Position numbers and translations under genes: made by a program. 31,176 nt of DNA from Firmicutes bacterium UBA5774 (GTDB lineage Bacteria > Bacillota > Clostridia > Peptostreptococcales > Anaerovoracaceae), in NCBI GenBank assembly GCA_002418625.1, contig DIEM01000012.1, positions 18,983 through 50,158 of the forward strand, written 5' to 3'. Of this stretch, positions 24,161 to 31,176 are shown one piece after another. The notes under the pieces are model-generated. The model was not told the DNA's origin and ran no database searches. It worked only from the letters and a program-made list of their open reading frames with translations. Each line of letters starts with the position of its first letter. Within the stretch, counting starts at the first letter, position 1.

Positions 24161-25537
24161 TTAAAACGCGAAGCCGGCTATCACAAACATGATGATTGCA
24201 AGCACTGCCGATATGGCCGCGTATGGTATCTGCGTAAATGCGTGCTCGAGATTCTCGATGCCGCAGGATTGCGACGTCAGCACGGTTGCATCCGAATAGA
24301 AGCACGCGTGGCTTCCGAACGTGCCGCCGGAAACGATCGCCGCGAACGTGATGATCGGATCCGCTCCGCCAGCCAGGGCAAGCGGAATCAGGATCGGCAC
24401 CGTCAATGCCGGGATGCCCCAGTTGCTGCCCGTTACAAATGACAGACCTGCGACAACGACAAATGTGATGGCTGGAAACAGCTCGGCGTTCATGAACGGC
24501 AGCACGCCATTGATGACGTATTGCGGGAGTCCTATTTCATCCATGGACTGCTTGATCAGGAACGCACCGGCCAATATGAACAGCATCGGGATCATTGACG
24601 CGAATCCGGACGCAAGGCATTCCGAAAATTCTCCGAAGGTCATCAGCTTCGTCGGCAGATACATCAGCATGCCTACGATGATGGCGATCACAAGACCGAC
24701 CAGAAGGTCCCCGGTGTAGATCGTCACAGCTACAAGGATGATCATTGGTATCGCAAAATAACGAACCTTGCCTTGTGCTTCACCCTCGATCATTTCCTCA
24801 AGGGAATTTCGGCCGACATTATATTTGTCACTGGCTATCGAATAGATTCTACCGGTGGTATCCACACGCTCGTGAGCCTTTTTCATTCCGGCGACAAGCG
24901 GTATGACTCCCAATATGACCAGCGGAACCACTATGATCGCCGTCCAGCCATAGAATATAAACGGAATCGATTGTATATAGATTTGCATCCCGCTTCCAAA
25001 GTCAGCCATGCCGGGCTGTTCGCCTATTATGCCGCCATAGAAGACAGCCCAGGTCGAAATAGGGATCAGCACGCAAATCGGCGCGCCTGTCGAGTCGATG
25101 ACGTAGGCGAGCATTTCCCGCGGCGTCTTCTGCCTGTCGCATACATCTCTCATCGATGCCGCTATCGTCAGTATATTCAGGTAATCATCCATGAATATGA
25201 TAATGCCCAGAGCCCAGGATGTCAGAAGCGATTTTTTTCTCGTATTCGTCAGTTTCTGGACAAGATTCGCAAACCCGAAGGTGCCTTTAGACTTCTGCAG
25301 CAAAAATACAAAGCTGCCAAATAGACCGAGTGTGATGAACATCCAGATGTCGCCGGCGACAACATCCTGCAGTCCGCTCAGGAACGCATCGAAAAAACCG
25401 GCTCCGTAGGCCATTCCATAACCGATCAGCGCTCCCAGGATCAGCGCTTCAAACGTTCTCCTTGTGACCAGGGCGAACGCGATGACCACCAATGGCGGCA
25501 ATAGTGTGAGCAATCCAAAATTTACCGTCGATTCCAT
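24161..25537 (-). CDS. NhaC-family Na+/H+ (or Na+/substrate) antiporter
   Basis: A 458-residue membrane protein with about 11-12 helices. Family features include LALVTRR-like ends of helix 1, FMDDYLNILTIAASMRDV (the conserved Asp pair), STGAPICVLIPISTWA, SFVTGSNWGIPALTVPILIPLA and FGSHACFYSDATVLTSQSCGIENLEH near the C-terminus. NhaC relatives exchange Na+ for H+, and some swap organic acids or amino acids (MleN-type malate/lactate exchange is known). Being first in an operon with three dehydrogenases argues for substrate transport. The frame opens at 25594; GAGGGG eight bases before the ATG at 25537 sets the start. It is driven by a -24/-12 promoter. Confidence 0.9.
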   Translation of the reverse strand: MESTVNFGLLTLLPPLVVIAFALVTRRTFEALILGALIGYGMAYGAGFFDAFLSGLQDVVAGDIWMFITLGLFGSFVFLLQKSKGTFGFANLVQKLTNTRKKSLLTSWALGIIIFMDDYLNILTIAASMRDVCDRQKTPREMLAYVIDSTGAPICVLIPISTWAVFYGGIIGEQPGMADFGSGMQIYIQSIPFIFYGWTAIIVVPLVILGVIPLVAGMKKAHERVDTTGRIYSIASDKYNVGRNSLEEMIEGEAQGKVRYFAIPMIILVAVTIYTGDLLVGLVIAIIVGMLMYLPTKLMTFGEFSECLASGFASMIPMLFILAGAFLIKQSMDEIGLPQYVINGVLPFMNAELFPAITFVVVAGLSFVTGSNWGIPALTVPILIPLALAGGADPIITFAAIVSGGTFGSHACFYSDATVLTSQSCGIENLEHAFTQIPYAAISAVLAIIMFVIAGFAF

Positions 25538-25606
25538 TTTTTTATCCCCTCTTTCTTTTAATGATATTGCCGGGCTTCCAGTCTTCTCCGGCATTGACTA
25601 TAGTTT

Positions 25607-25624
25607 ATGCAATTACCTCGCCAA
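25607..25624 (-). promoter_or_regulatory. Sigma-54 (-24/-12) promoter of the NhaC operon
   Basis: The minus strand reads TTGGCGAGGTAATTGCAT. The invariant GG (25621-25622) and GC (25609-25610) are exactly ten bases apart, as in YTGGCAC-N5-TTGCW; the central CAC is replaced by CGA. The predicted start is about 60 nt before the NhaC-family ATG. A sigma-54 activator gene lies immediately upstream. Confidence 0.8.
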
Positions 25625-25639
25625 CATAAAAAAACAATA

Positions 25640-25663
25640 GGAGCGTTGAATTTTCAACACTCC
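25640..25663 (-). terminator. Intrinsic terminator of the sigma-54 activator gene
   Basis: An 11-pair stem with one G-U pair (25640-25650 with 25653-25663) with a tiny loop, followed on the minus strand by TATTGTTTTTTTATG. It sits between the activator-site candidates and the -24/-12 promoter, so it insulates the operon from read-through. Confidence 0.85.
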
Positions 25664-25696
25664 TAAATATGCTAATCTTTTAACGCACCCCCGGTC

Positions 25697-25712
25697 GTTG
25701 CGATATTGCAAC
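25697..25712. promoter_or_regulatory. Activator-site candidate 1 (16-bp near-palindrome)
   Basis: GTTGCGATATTGCAAC, one mismatch from a perfect 6-4-6 palindrome. Its centre is about 80 bp upstream of the -24 element, a normal place for a sigma-54 activator. It matches site 2 at 13 of 16 positions. Confidence 0.6.
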
Positions 25713-25722
25713 TCAAATGCGC

Positions 25723-25738
25723 TGTGCTTCATCGCACC
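25723..25738. promoter_or_regulatory. Degenerate activator-site candidate
   Basis: TGTGCTTCATCGCACC keeps GTGC/GCAC arms in the same register and matches site 2 at 11 of 16 positions. A further half-site GTTGCAAT lies at 25818-25825. Confidence 0.35.
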
Positions 25739-25838
25739 CGATGCGCCGAACGTTTGATTCTGCCTTATTGTCAACTCTTTTGAAATAATTCAATGTTGTC
25801 CCAACTGCTTTAATTTTGTTGCAATCCGGAAACCATGC

Positions 25839-25854
25839 GTTGCGTTATCGCAAC
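25839..25854. promoter_or_regulatory. Activator-site candidate 2 (perfect 6-4-6 palindrome)
   Basis: GTTGCGTTATCGCAAC has perfect six-base arms and ends six bases from the activator's stop codon. It is about 225 bp upstream of the -24 element, still within normal enhancer range. Confidence 0.6.
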
Positions 25855-25859
25855 CCTTT

Positions 25860-27254
25860 CTAAATATTTATGCCGTACTTCTTCAATTTTCTTGAAATCG
25901 TTGATTTATTAACATTCAATATGCGGGCCACCTCCGACGCATTCTTGTGCCTGATGATCATATTGGACAGGATTTCCTTTTCATAAGCCTCCAGCATATG
26001 CTCCAGGCCTCCCTCGCATCCTTCTGCCGTCTTGTCGCTGAGCGGCCTGTCTCCGGTCAGCTGGCGCTGTACCTGGAATCGCCCGATATGGGCTCCGTCA
26101 AATCCGACGACCATTCTTTCGATAAGATTCCGCAGTTCCCTTACATTGCCAGGCCAGCTGTAATTCTCCATCATTTCGATGGCATCCTGACTGATATATT
26201 TATTGCATTTATATTCCTTGTTGAATCGATCGACGAAATATCTGGCCAGAACGCCGATGTCGCCCTTCCTCATTCTGAGAGGCGGTATATCGATCGGCAA
26301 TATGTTGAGCCTGTAATACAGATCCCCTCTGAATTTACCGTCCTCAATCGCTTTTTTCAGATTGACGTTCGTCGCTGTAATGATGCGTATATCCAGCTGT
26401 ATCGTTTCCTTTCCGCCAATCCTCATGATTTCTTTTTCCTGAAGCGCACGAAGTATTTTTGACTGCATCTGGATCGGCAGCTCGGCGATTTCGTCCAGAA
26501 AAAGCGTTCCGTGGTTTGCAAGCTCGAATATCCCTATCTTTCCGCCCATGCTGGCGCCCGTGAAGGAGCCCTTTTCATAGCCAAAGAATTCGGATTCAAG
26601 AAGATTCTCGGGTATCGCGGCGCAATTGACCTTGATGAACGGGCGATCGTTCCTTTGGCTGTTCTTGAATATCAGGTTTGCAAACAATTCCTTGCCAGTG
26701 CCGGATTCGCCTGTTATGAGCACCGTCGTATCAAGCCGTGCCACGCGAAGCGCTTTCTCTATGACGTTTTTCATCTCGAAGCTCTCGGAAACGATTTCGC
26801 CTTCAGCCTCCATTTCCCTTTTTCTTCGATATTCGAGCTCCGTCTCGTATTTCTCGGCGATTTCTTCCTTCTCTTTTAGCAGTTCCTTCAGGTTGGCCAT
26901 TTCAGTTATATCGCGCTCTGTGCAGACGACGAGATCCAGCTTGCCGTTCCTTGCCAGCGGCACGCCAGTAATGAACAGCTGGCCTCCTTCTCCCAGAGAC
27001 TGGATGATATTCTCTTCCTTGCCGCTCTCTATAACTTTCAGTACAGAAGATTGCTCGACATAGCCGATGTCGATGAGGTCCTTCATATTCTTGCCGATAA
27101 GCTCCTCCCTGGTCATCCCGCCTGTTTTTTGGGATTCCGCATTCATCAGAAGCGTATTTCCGCTCTCATCGGTTATAAAGATGCCGACTTTGATGCAGTC
27201 CAATATCTCCAGTAAATCGTGATAATGTTCCCTGATCAGCTTAAGTCCCGTCAT
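25860..27254 (-). CDS. Sigma-54-dependent transcriptional activator (PAS-AAA+-HTH)
   Basis: A 464-residue enhancer-binding protein. An N-terminal PAS domain (about 8-118) with a coiled-coil linker (120-150) leads to the AAA+ domain (about 152-385). Walker A is GESGTGKE (182-189), the sigma-54-contact loop is GSFTGA (229-234, Ser in place of the usual Ala) and Walker B is LFLDEI (251-256). The C-terminal HTH (about 420-462, NASEVARILNVNKSTISRKL) is of the Fis/TyrR kind. It has no receiver domain, so it is probably switched by a small molecule or redox state sensed by PAS. Promoter TTGAAA-17-TATAAC lies upstream. It most likely controls the adjacent NhaC/dehydrogenase operon. Confidence 0.95.
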   Translation of the reverse strand: MTGLKLIREHYHDLLEILDCIKVGIFITDESGNTLLMNAESQKTGGMTREELIGKNMKDLIDIGYVEQSSVLKVIESGKEENIIQSLGEGGQLFITGVPLARNGKLDLVVCTERDITEMANLKELLKEKEEIAEKYETELEYRRKREMEAEGEIVSESFEMKNVIEKALRVARLDTTVLITGESGTGKELFANLIFKNSQRNDRPFIKVNCAAIPENLLESEFFGYEKGSFTGASMGGKIGIFELANHGTLFLDEIAELPIQMQSKILRALQEKEIMRIGGKETIQLDIRIITATNVNLKKAIEDGKFRGDLYYRLNILPIDIPPLRMRKGDIGVLARYFVDRFNKEYKCNKYISQDAIEMMENYSWPGNVRELRNLIERMVVGFDGAHIGRFQVQRQLTGDRPLSDKTAEGCEGGLEHMLEAYEKEILSNMIIRHKNASEVARILNVNKSTISRKLKKYGINI

Positions 27255-27279
27255 GCCTGTCCTCCCGCCTTCTTATTCC

Positions 27280-27308
27280 GTTATATTTGCAATCGTCCGG
27301 TGTTTCAA
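27280..27308 (-). promoter_or_regulatory. Promoter of the sigma-54 activator gene
   Basis: On the minus strand TTGAAA (27303-27308), 17 bases, TATAAC (27280-27285), a normal housekeeping promoter; GGAGG follows before the ATG. Confidence 0.6.
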
Positions 27309-27370
27309 ACCTGATAGCCGCTCCGCCTTCCGATCCTGCAGACGGCTCACGTCCCATCACAGATGCTTCT

Positions 27371-27637
27371 TCAGTGTGTGAATATCAATTCCGCCGTAAA
27401 CCAGACGAGGATGAGCAAACCGATCGGGATGGACATGAATGTCAGCAGGGATCTGTTCTTCCTCACGACGATCGCGAAGATCCCAGCAAAAAATCCCGCG
27501 AGTCCGATCGCGGCGATCGCGAATGTGGGAAGCGGCATGGAACCCTTAATTTTGAGCCAGATCATTATGACGAACGATGCGGCCAGTATCGCCGCCCACG
27601 CTCCGGGCTTGTCATGCGGAATCAATGTCATTTTCAT
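27371..27637 (-). CDS. Small three-helix membrane protein, function unknown
   Basis: An 88-residue protein with three predicted membrane helices (about 10-28, 37-59 and 64-86) joined by short basic loops (VVRKNR). No family was recognised. The frame opens at a GTG at 27664 that overlaps the stop of the gene before it, but GGAAAGGAG lies nine bases before the ATG at 27637, so that start is preferred. It is 23 bases after the DUF434-type gene and likely its operon partner. Confidence 0.65.
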   Translation of the reverse strand: MKMTLIPHDKPGAWAAILAASFVIMIWLKIKGSMPLPTFAIAAIGLAGFFAGIFAIVVRKNRSLLTFMSIPIGLLILVWFTAELIFTH

Positions 27638-27660
27638 GCCGGTCATCTCCTTTCCGGGAT

Positions 27661-28386
27661 TCACTCGCTTCTCTCAGTCAAATTGACGATCCAGGCATCC
27701 TTGATATGCGTTTCTATGATCCTGCGGGACAGATTAAACCAGCTTTCGCAGGAATCCATTATCACAGAATCAGCCGATACGATCCTGCCTATATTGGCCA
27801 GCACAGGATCGGCATTCGGCACGAGCAGGACCTCCGCAGGGATGTCCCAATCCATCGCGTGTTTCAGGATCAGCTTTCGCAGTCTTCCGGAATTCGATAC
27901 CGGAGCGTCGAGAAAAATTTTCACCTCCGGAACCGCCAGTGTTTTCAGCTCTCCTCCAATCAATTCAAGCGCTCTTTCTGTCTGCCCGATAATGCTGTAA
28001 GTTCCTCTCAATCCGGCCAGATCCCTTATGACGCCGTCGTTTCCGCAAATCATCAGACTTCCGGACAGCGCCACTTCAAGCGAAATGATCAGGTTGAACC
28101 CATCAATGAAGACGCAGCCATCTGCAGCCCGGTCAAATGTCAGCAGACCGGCCTCCCTCTGTCTGTATTGGAGTGTGGATGCGGTTGACCGCTGGAGCGC
28201 GATCCTTTGCCTTGCGGAAAGCTGATAGTGATTCCCGACAAAATCTATGACCGCGCTGTTTTTATAGCCATGGTCGAGAAGCCAGCAGATTTCCCTCTGG
28301 GCTATCCTGAGCTTATCGACGGCGTTGTCAGAAAACCATCTGCAATCTTCGGCGTTATATCCTCTTTTTATCGCTTTTGGAGACAT
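27661..28386 (-). CDS. DUF434-type protein with PIN/NYN-like C-terminal half
   Basis: A 241-residue protein. The first 70 residues (GYNAEDCRWF, WLLDHGYKNSAVIDFVGNHYQLSARQRIAL) match my memory of the DUF434 family found in archaea and bacteria. The rest begins with FIDGFNLIISLE, an Asp-Gly-Phe-Asn strand like PIN/NYN nucleases, followed by NDGVIRDLAGLRGTY, KIFLDAPVSNSGRL and a late acidic strand SADSVIMDSCESWF. This could be a nuclease-like fold with Asp residues at strand ends, but activity is not established. AGGG lies seven bases before the ATG. It is 29 bases after the AraC-type gene. Confidence 0.75.
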   Translation of the reverse strand: MSPKAIKRGYNAEDCRWFSDNAVDKLRIAQREICWLLDHGYKNSAVIDFVGNHYQLSARQRIALQRSTASTLQYRQREAGLLTFDRAADGCVFIDGFNLIISLEVALSGSLMICGNDGVIRDLAGLRGTYSIIGQTERALELIGGELKTLAVPEVKIFLDAPVSNSGRLRKLILKHAMDWDIPAEVLLVPNADPVLANIGRIVSADSVIMDSCESWFNLSRRIIETHIKDAWIVNLTERSE

Positions 28387-28415
28387 CCTTCATCCCTGCC
28401 TGTCTATCATCCATA

Positions 28416-29618
28416 TTACCTGATCAGCCAAAAATCCAGCACTGAACCGGATCTCTCCCTGTATTCATCCGCCATCTCTTCCAAAAGTTTTTTGCTTTTT
28501 TCCGGATCATCCCGACCATCGATCCTGATGACGGCGAATACATCGGCCTGCCTTTTCTCGCCTGCCGTCCTGCCGGATCCTTCCGAAGCGTCTGTCGCTT
28601 CATCCTGCCTGAGATATTTCAGCAGATCGGTCTTGGATCCGATATTCTTTAAAGTCAGGGGCGTCATGCTGACCTTGTATTCCGGGCTCTCTTCCTTTAT
28701 TTCAAAATAGCGGCGTACGGCATCCTCCGCTTCGCAGAAATCGATCCTGTCCATACGGCTTGCCCGCCCGATCTCCTTCTGGTATTTCTTCCGATAGTCC
28801 GACGGGTTCACTAAAAACCATCTCCTGAAATCTCTGGTATAATATTTCGTGTCTGAAAATCCGCACCTTTCGGATATTTCTGTTATATTGGCGTTTGTCT
28901 CAAGCAGCATCCTTTCGGATTTATATATCCGGATATAGCTCAGCATGTCCTGAAAGCTGGTTGCGGAAACCTCTCTAAACAGATGCGTGATATAAGACTT
29001 GGAATAAAACTCATTGACGGAAATATCGCCAAGCAGATCCTTGGCATCATATTTCTCATACATATATTTCATGATCGTATAGTACTTGTCGAGTTTTTCG
29101 TCGCCAATGTCCCGATCACGGTTGTAATAGTTTTCCAAAGCATATTCTTTCACAAGGATCGTCATGAGTTCCTGCAGCATAACCCTGCACTGTTCGCTGC
29201 ATTCTCCGGAGCCGCCTGCCTGCATCATGCCCAGCATGATCCTGGCCATCATTTGCCTCAGCATATTGGCCTGCCCCTTGTATTTGGCCAAATCGAAGGA
29301 TTCGCAGGAAATCAGCACATAATATATATAAGGCAGACGGCCGCGAAAGCTTTCAAGATCCATCTGGATCGTCGCTATCAGGTTGTCACTGCCTGCAGGA
29401 TCGCTCCATATCTTATGGCAATCCTCCCGATTGACCACGACATAGTCGCCTTCGCGGAGCGTATGGTATTCGAAGCTGACCTTGACTCTGGCAGAGCCTT
29501 TCAGTACAAAAATGATCTCGATGGCATCCTCATGGCAGTGCAGAGCACTTTCGTCTATTCTGCAGATCGAAAGGGCCGCCGGCATACCTTCTTTAAATTG
29601 AATAGGCTCCACATACAT
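28416..29618 (-). CDS. AraC-family regulator with extra C-terminal domain
   Basis: At 400 residues this is about 100 longer than most AraC proteins. A cupin-like sensor (about 15-75, with HCHEDAIEIIFVLKG and REGDYVVV) comes first, then a helical linker. The double HTH (about 180-280) ends in the AraC signature SERCGFSDTKYYTRDFRRWFLVNPSDYRKKY, split over residues 249-279. Residues 290-400 form an additional region with KNIGSKTDLLKYL and VFAVIRIDGRDDPEKS, which I do not recognise. Promoter TTGCAT-17-TATAAT and an AGGAGG precede the ATG. A cupin sensor suggests a small carboxylate or sugar ligand. Targets may include the downstream genes or the neighbouring amidohydrolase. Confidence 0.9.
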   Translation of the reverse strand: MYVEPIQFKEGMPAALSICRIDESALHCHEDAIEIIFVLKGSARVKVSFEYHTLREGDYVVVNREDCHKIWSDPAGSDNLIATIQMDLESFRGRLPYIYYVLISCESFDLAKYKGQANMLRQMMARIMLGMMQAGGSGECSEQCRVMLQELMTILVKEYALENYYNRDRDIGDEKLDKYYTIMKYMYEKYDAKDLLGDISVNEFYSKSYITHLFREVSATSFQDMLSYIRIYKSERMLLETNANITEISERCGFSDTKYYTRDFRRWFLVNPSDYRKKYQKEIGRASRMDRIDFCEAEDAVRRYFEIKEESPEYKVSMTPLTLKNIGSKTDLLKYLRQDEATDASEGSGRTAGEKRQADVFAVIRIDGRDDPEKSKKLLEEMADEYRERSGSVLDFWLIR

Positions 29619-29677
29619 GTCTTCCCGCCTCCTGTAATCCCTGAAAACAATTTGGGCATCGAAATCGATCTTTCTAT

Positions 29678-29706
29678 ATTATAACCTTGATCAAATATCT
29701 ATGCAA
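29678..29706 (-). promoter_or_regulatory. Promoter of the AraC-type gene
   Basis: On the minus strand TTGCAT (29701-29706), 17 bases, TATAAT (29678-29683). It begins directly after the amidohydrolase terminator. Confidence 0.65.
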
Positions 29707-29715
29707 AAAATAAAT

Positions 29716-29747
29716 AATTAAAGAGCTGCCATGGCAGCCCTTTAATT
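29716..29747 (-). terminator. Terminator of the amidohydrolase gene
   Basis: AATTAAAG/CTTTAATT arms with a G-U pair and GCTGC/GCAGC closed by a CATG loop (29716-29747); the minus-strand tail is ATTTATTTTTTG. The core GCTGCCATGGCAGC is itself palindromic. Confidence 0.85.
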
Positions 29748-29787
29748 CATATGGATCTTACAGAATATGACCAGAAGCCCTTGAGGG

Positions 29788-31110
29788 TCACCAGGCCAGC
29801 TTTCCTTCATCGACAGTCAGCCGCCCGCCGCAGATCACATAGATGATATTTGACGGATCATACAACACGTCTCCGCTTACTGTGGGGTCGGTCTTGACAA
29901 CCAGAAGATCCGCACACTTGCCTGGATCCAGAGTGCCCAGCCAGCCGGACATGCCCAGCGCTTCCGCGGAGCCGAGCGTTCCTGCAGAAACTGCTTCCGG
30001 GACCGTCATGCCGCAGTCGATCAAAGCCTTGAATTCCAAAGCGCTGTATTCTCCGTACGCTGTCAGCGGCTCGTATACTGAATCGGAGCCGAGCGCGATC
30101 TTGACGCCTTTCTCCCTCGCCAGTCTAAAGCTCTGCTTCGCCCGTTCGGAGTACTGCCGTCCAAAATCCGCATCAGGCCTGCAATGGAAATCACGGTGCA
30201 AAAAAACATCTTTACGTATTTTTTCCACAGGCGCGTCATCAGTCGGCATGAAATCCCTGAACCAGTTGACGATCAGATGCAGTGTAGGCACAAGGATCAC
30301 ACCCTTTCGAGCCATCATTTCAGCTGTTTCCTCATCGAGGTCTTCGCCGTGCTCGATCGTATCAACGCCGCTCTCGATGCACATTCTGATCGATTCGTTA
30401 TTCTCAGCATGGGCGCATACAAGTGTCCCCTTTTGCATATGGGCTTCATTGACACACATCCGCAGCTCTTCCATCGAATAATGGACATCGCAATTTCGGT
30501 CATTCGGATAATTGTCGCCGCCGCTGGCCCAAATCTTGACCTGGTCCGCCCCTTCCCTGAGAACGCGGCGAACCGCTTTTCGAACCTCATCGGGGCCATC
30601 TGCCAGAATGCCCCAGAAATGATTCTGGATCACATAATCCAGCGGAAACTGATACAGGTCCGAATGGCCTCCGGTCCGGGAGAGTCCGGGCCCGCACGCA
30701 ATGATCCTGGGCCCCGGAGCCTCCCGTTCATTGAAAAGCCTTTTCAAATAAAGTCCGTTCCAGGAAATCTCCCTGACGGAAGTGAAACCTCTTTTCAGGA
30801 TCTTCTGTGCGTCCGAAACGGAGCGCATGGCAAGCAGCCTGATAGGCTCCTGTATAACGCCCTGCTCCTGCTCGAGCATATCGGATTTTCCGCCCGGCAA
30901 ATGGACATGGGCGTCGATCAAGCCGGGCATGACAAAGCATCCATCAAGCGATACCTCACTGATGCCTTCTGATTTTCTGTAATTCTTCATGCTTCCGGTT
31001 CTGTGGATATAGCCATCTCTTACTTCGATATAGCTGTCCGGCTGCGGGTATCCTCCTCTGCCGTCCACCAGCGAGATGTTCAGCAGGACGTAATTGTTGC
31101 CGTTTATCAT
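29788..31110 (-). CDS. Amidohydrolase, imidazolonepropionase / Xaa-Pro dipeptidase-like
   Basis: A 440-residue metal-dependent hydrolase with a TIM barrel. Metal ligands can be seen: His68 and His70 (DAHVHL), the probable carboxylated Lys192 (VKIWASGG), His234 (VCAHAEN), His254 (TIEHGEDL) and Asp343 (LGSDS). N- and C-terminal beta-sandwich parts and the PGLIDAHVH start of the barrel fit the family that includes prolidase-like enzymes and imidazolonepropionase. The Lys in VKIWASGG points to a binuclear dipeptidase-like member. GGTGG lies six bases before the ATG. It may release amino acids from N-acyl or dipeptide substrates, consistent with the amino-acid theme of the window. Confidence 0.88.
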   Translation of the reverse strand: MINGNNYVLLNISLVDGRGGYPQPDSYIEVRDGYIHRTGSMKNYRKSEGISEVSLDGCFVMPGLIDAHVHLPGGKSDMLEQEQGVIQEPIRLLAMRSVSDAQKILKRGFTSVREISWNGLYLKRLFNEREAPGPRIIACGPGLSRTGGHSDLYQFPLDYVIQNHFWGILADGPDEVRKAVRRVLREGADQVKIWASGGDNYPNDRNCDVHYSMEELRMCVNEAHMQKGTLVCAHAENNESIRMCIESGVDTIEHGEDLDEETAEMMARKGVILVPTLHLIVNWFRDFMPTDDAPVEKIRKDVFLHRDFHCRPDADFGRQYSERAKQSFRLAREKGVKIALGSDSVYEPLTAYGEYSALEFKALIDCGMTVPEAVSAGTLGSAEALGMSGWLGTLDPGKCADLLVVKTDPTVSGDVLYDPSNIIYVICGGRLTVDEGKLAW

Positions 31111-31131
31111 TTTATTCCACCATCACTCTTT

Positions 31132-31176
31132 CTAATCCAATTCCATTTCAGGAGGCATGACACTGAAGAATTTTGT
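31132..31176 (-). CDS. Possible C-terminus of an upstream gene (window edge)
   Basis: One minus-strand frame is open from the window edge to a TAG at 31132-31134, coding a tail ending in MPPEMELD. It would stop 21 bases before the amidohydrolase start, an operon-like spacing. Fourteen codons are too few to confirm a gene; another frame is open up to the TGA overlapping the amidohydrolase ATG. Confidence 0.3.
   Translation of the reverse strand, partial: TKFFSVMPPEMELD

Noticed and set aside
30184..30972. Open frame of 262 codons on the plus strand
   Set aside because: It mirrors the amidohydrolase, whose metal ligands are all present on the other strand.

Overview
The window looks like chromosome from an anaerobic, low-to-mid GC Bacillota, most likely a Clostridia-type amino-acid fermenter. 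The evidence is AGGAGG ribosome binding sites, TTGACA/TATAAT-type promoters, a T-box riboswitch, a TrpB2-type tryptophan synthase, a bifunctional-type ArgJ, a TRAP transporter, an NhaC-family antiporter and a sigma-54 activator next to a catabolic operon. No rRNA, tRNA, CRISPR array, phage or intact insertion sequence was seen. The genus cannot be fixed from the sequence alone.

Layout. 1-112 holds the start of a membrane protein on the minus strand, behind a long structured leader. 421-1269 (-) is a stand-alone E2/chloramphenicol-acetyltransferase-fold protein whose catalytic His is replaced by Glu. 1624-6232 (+) holds a class III aminotransferase followed by a three-part TRAP transporter (dctP, dctQ, dctM). 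6413-9812 (-) is a tetrahydropterin/folate operon (folE-folP-folB-folK) extended by an HD-domain phosphohydrolase and a macrodomain protein. 10039-11259 (+) is threonine ammonia-lyase. 11294-12317 (-) holds an FMN-binding membrane protein and a Pcm-type methyltransferase. 12445-14185 (-) is trpB2 under a tryptophan T-box. 14208-15446 (-) is argJ. 15627-16838 (-) is a membrane diguanylate cyclase. 17077-18555 (+) is a PutP-type Na+/solute symporter. 19049-20128 (-) is rsgA.

20304-27254 (-) is the most distinctive part. A PAS-AAA+-HTH sigma-54 activator is followed by its terminator, palindromic activator-site candidates and a well-spaced -24/-12 promoter. These lead into an operon of an NhaC-family antiporter plus three different saccharopine-dehydrogenase-family oxidoreductases. 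The simplest reading is an inducible uptake and oxidation system for an amino acid or amino-acid-like secondary amine, but the substrate is not known.

27371-29618 (-) is an AraC-type regulator with an extra C-terminal domain, a DUF434-type protein and a small three-helix membrane protein. 29788-31110 (-) is an imidazolonepropionase/prolidase-like amidohydrolase, probably downstream of another gene cut by the window edge.

Together the genes suggest a lifestyle built on import and degradation of amino and organic acids (TRAP, NhaC, PutP, aminotransferase, threonine deaminase, amidohydrolase, dehydrogenases), with ordinary biosynthetic genes (folate, Trp, Arg) interspersed. Gene starts were moved inward from the longest ORF wherever a ribosome binding site, promoter or family alignment required it; this is stated in each entry.
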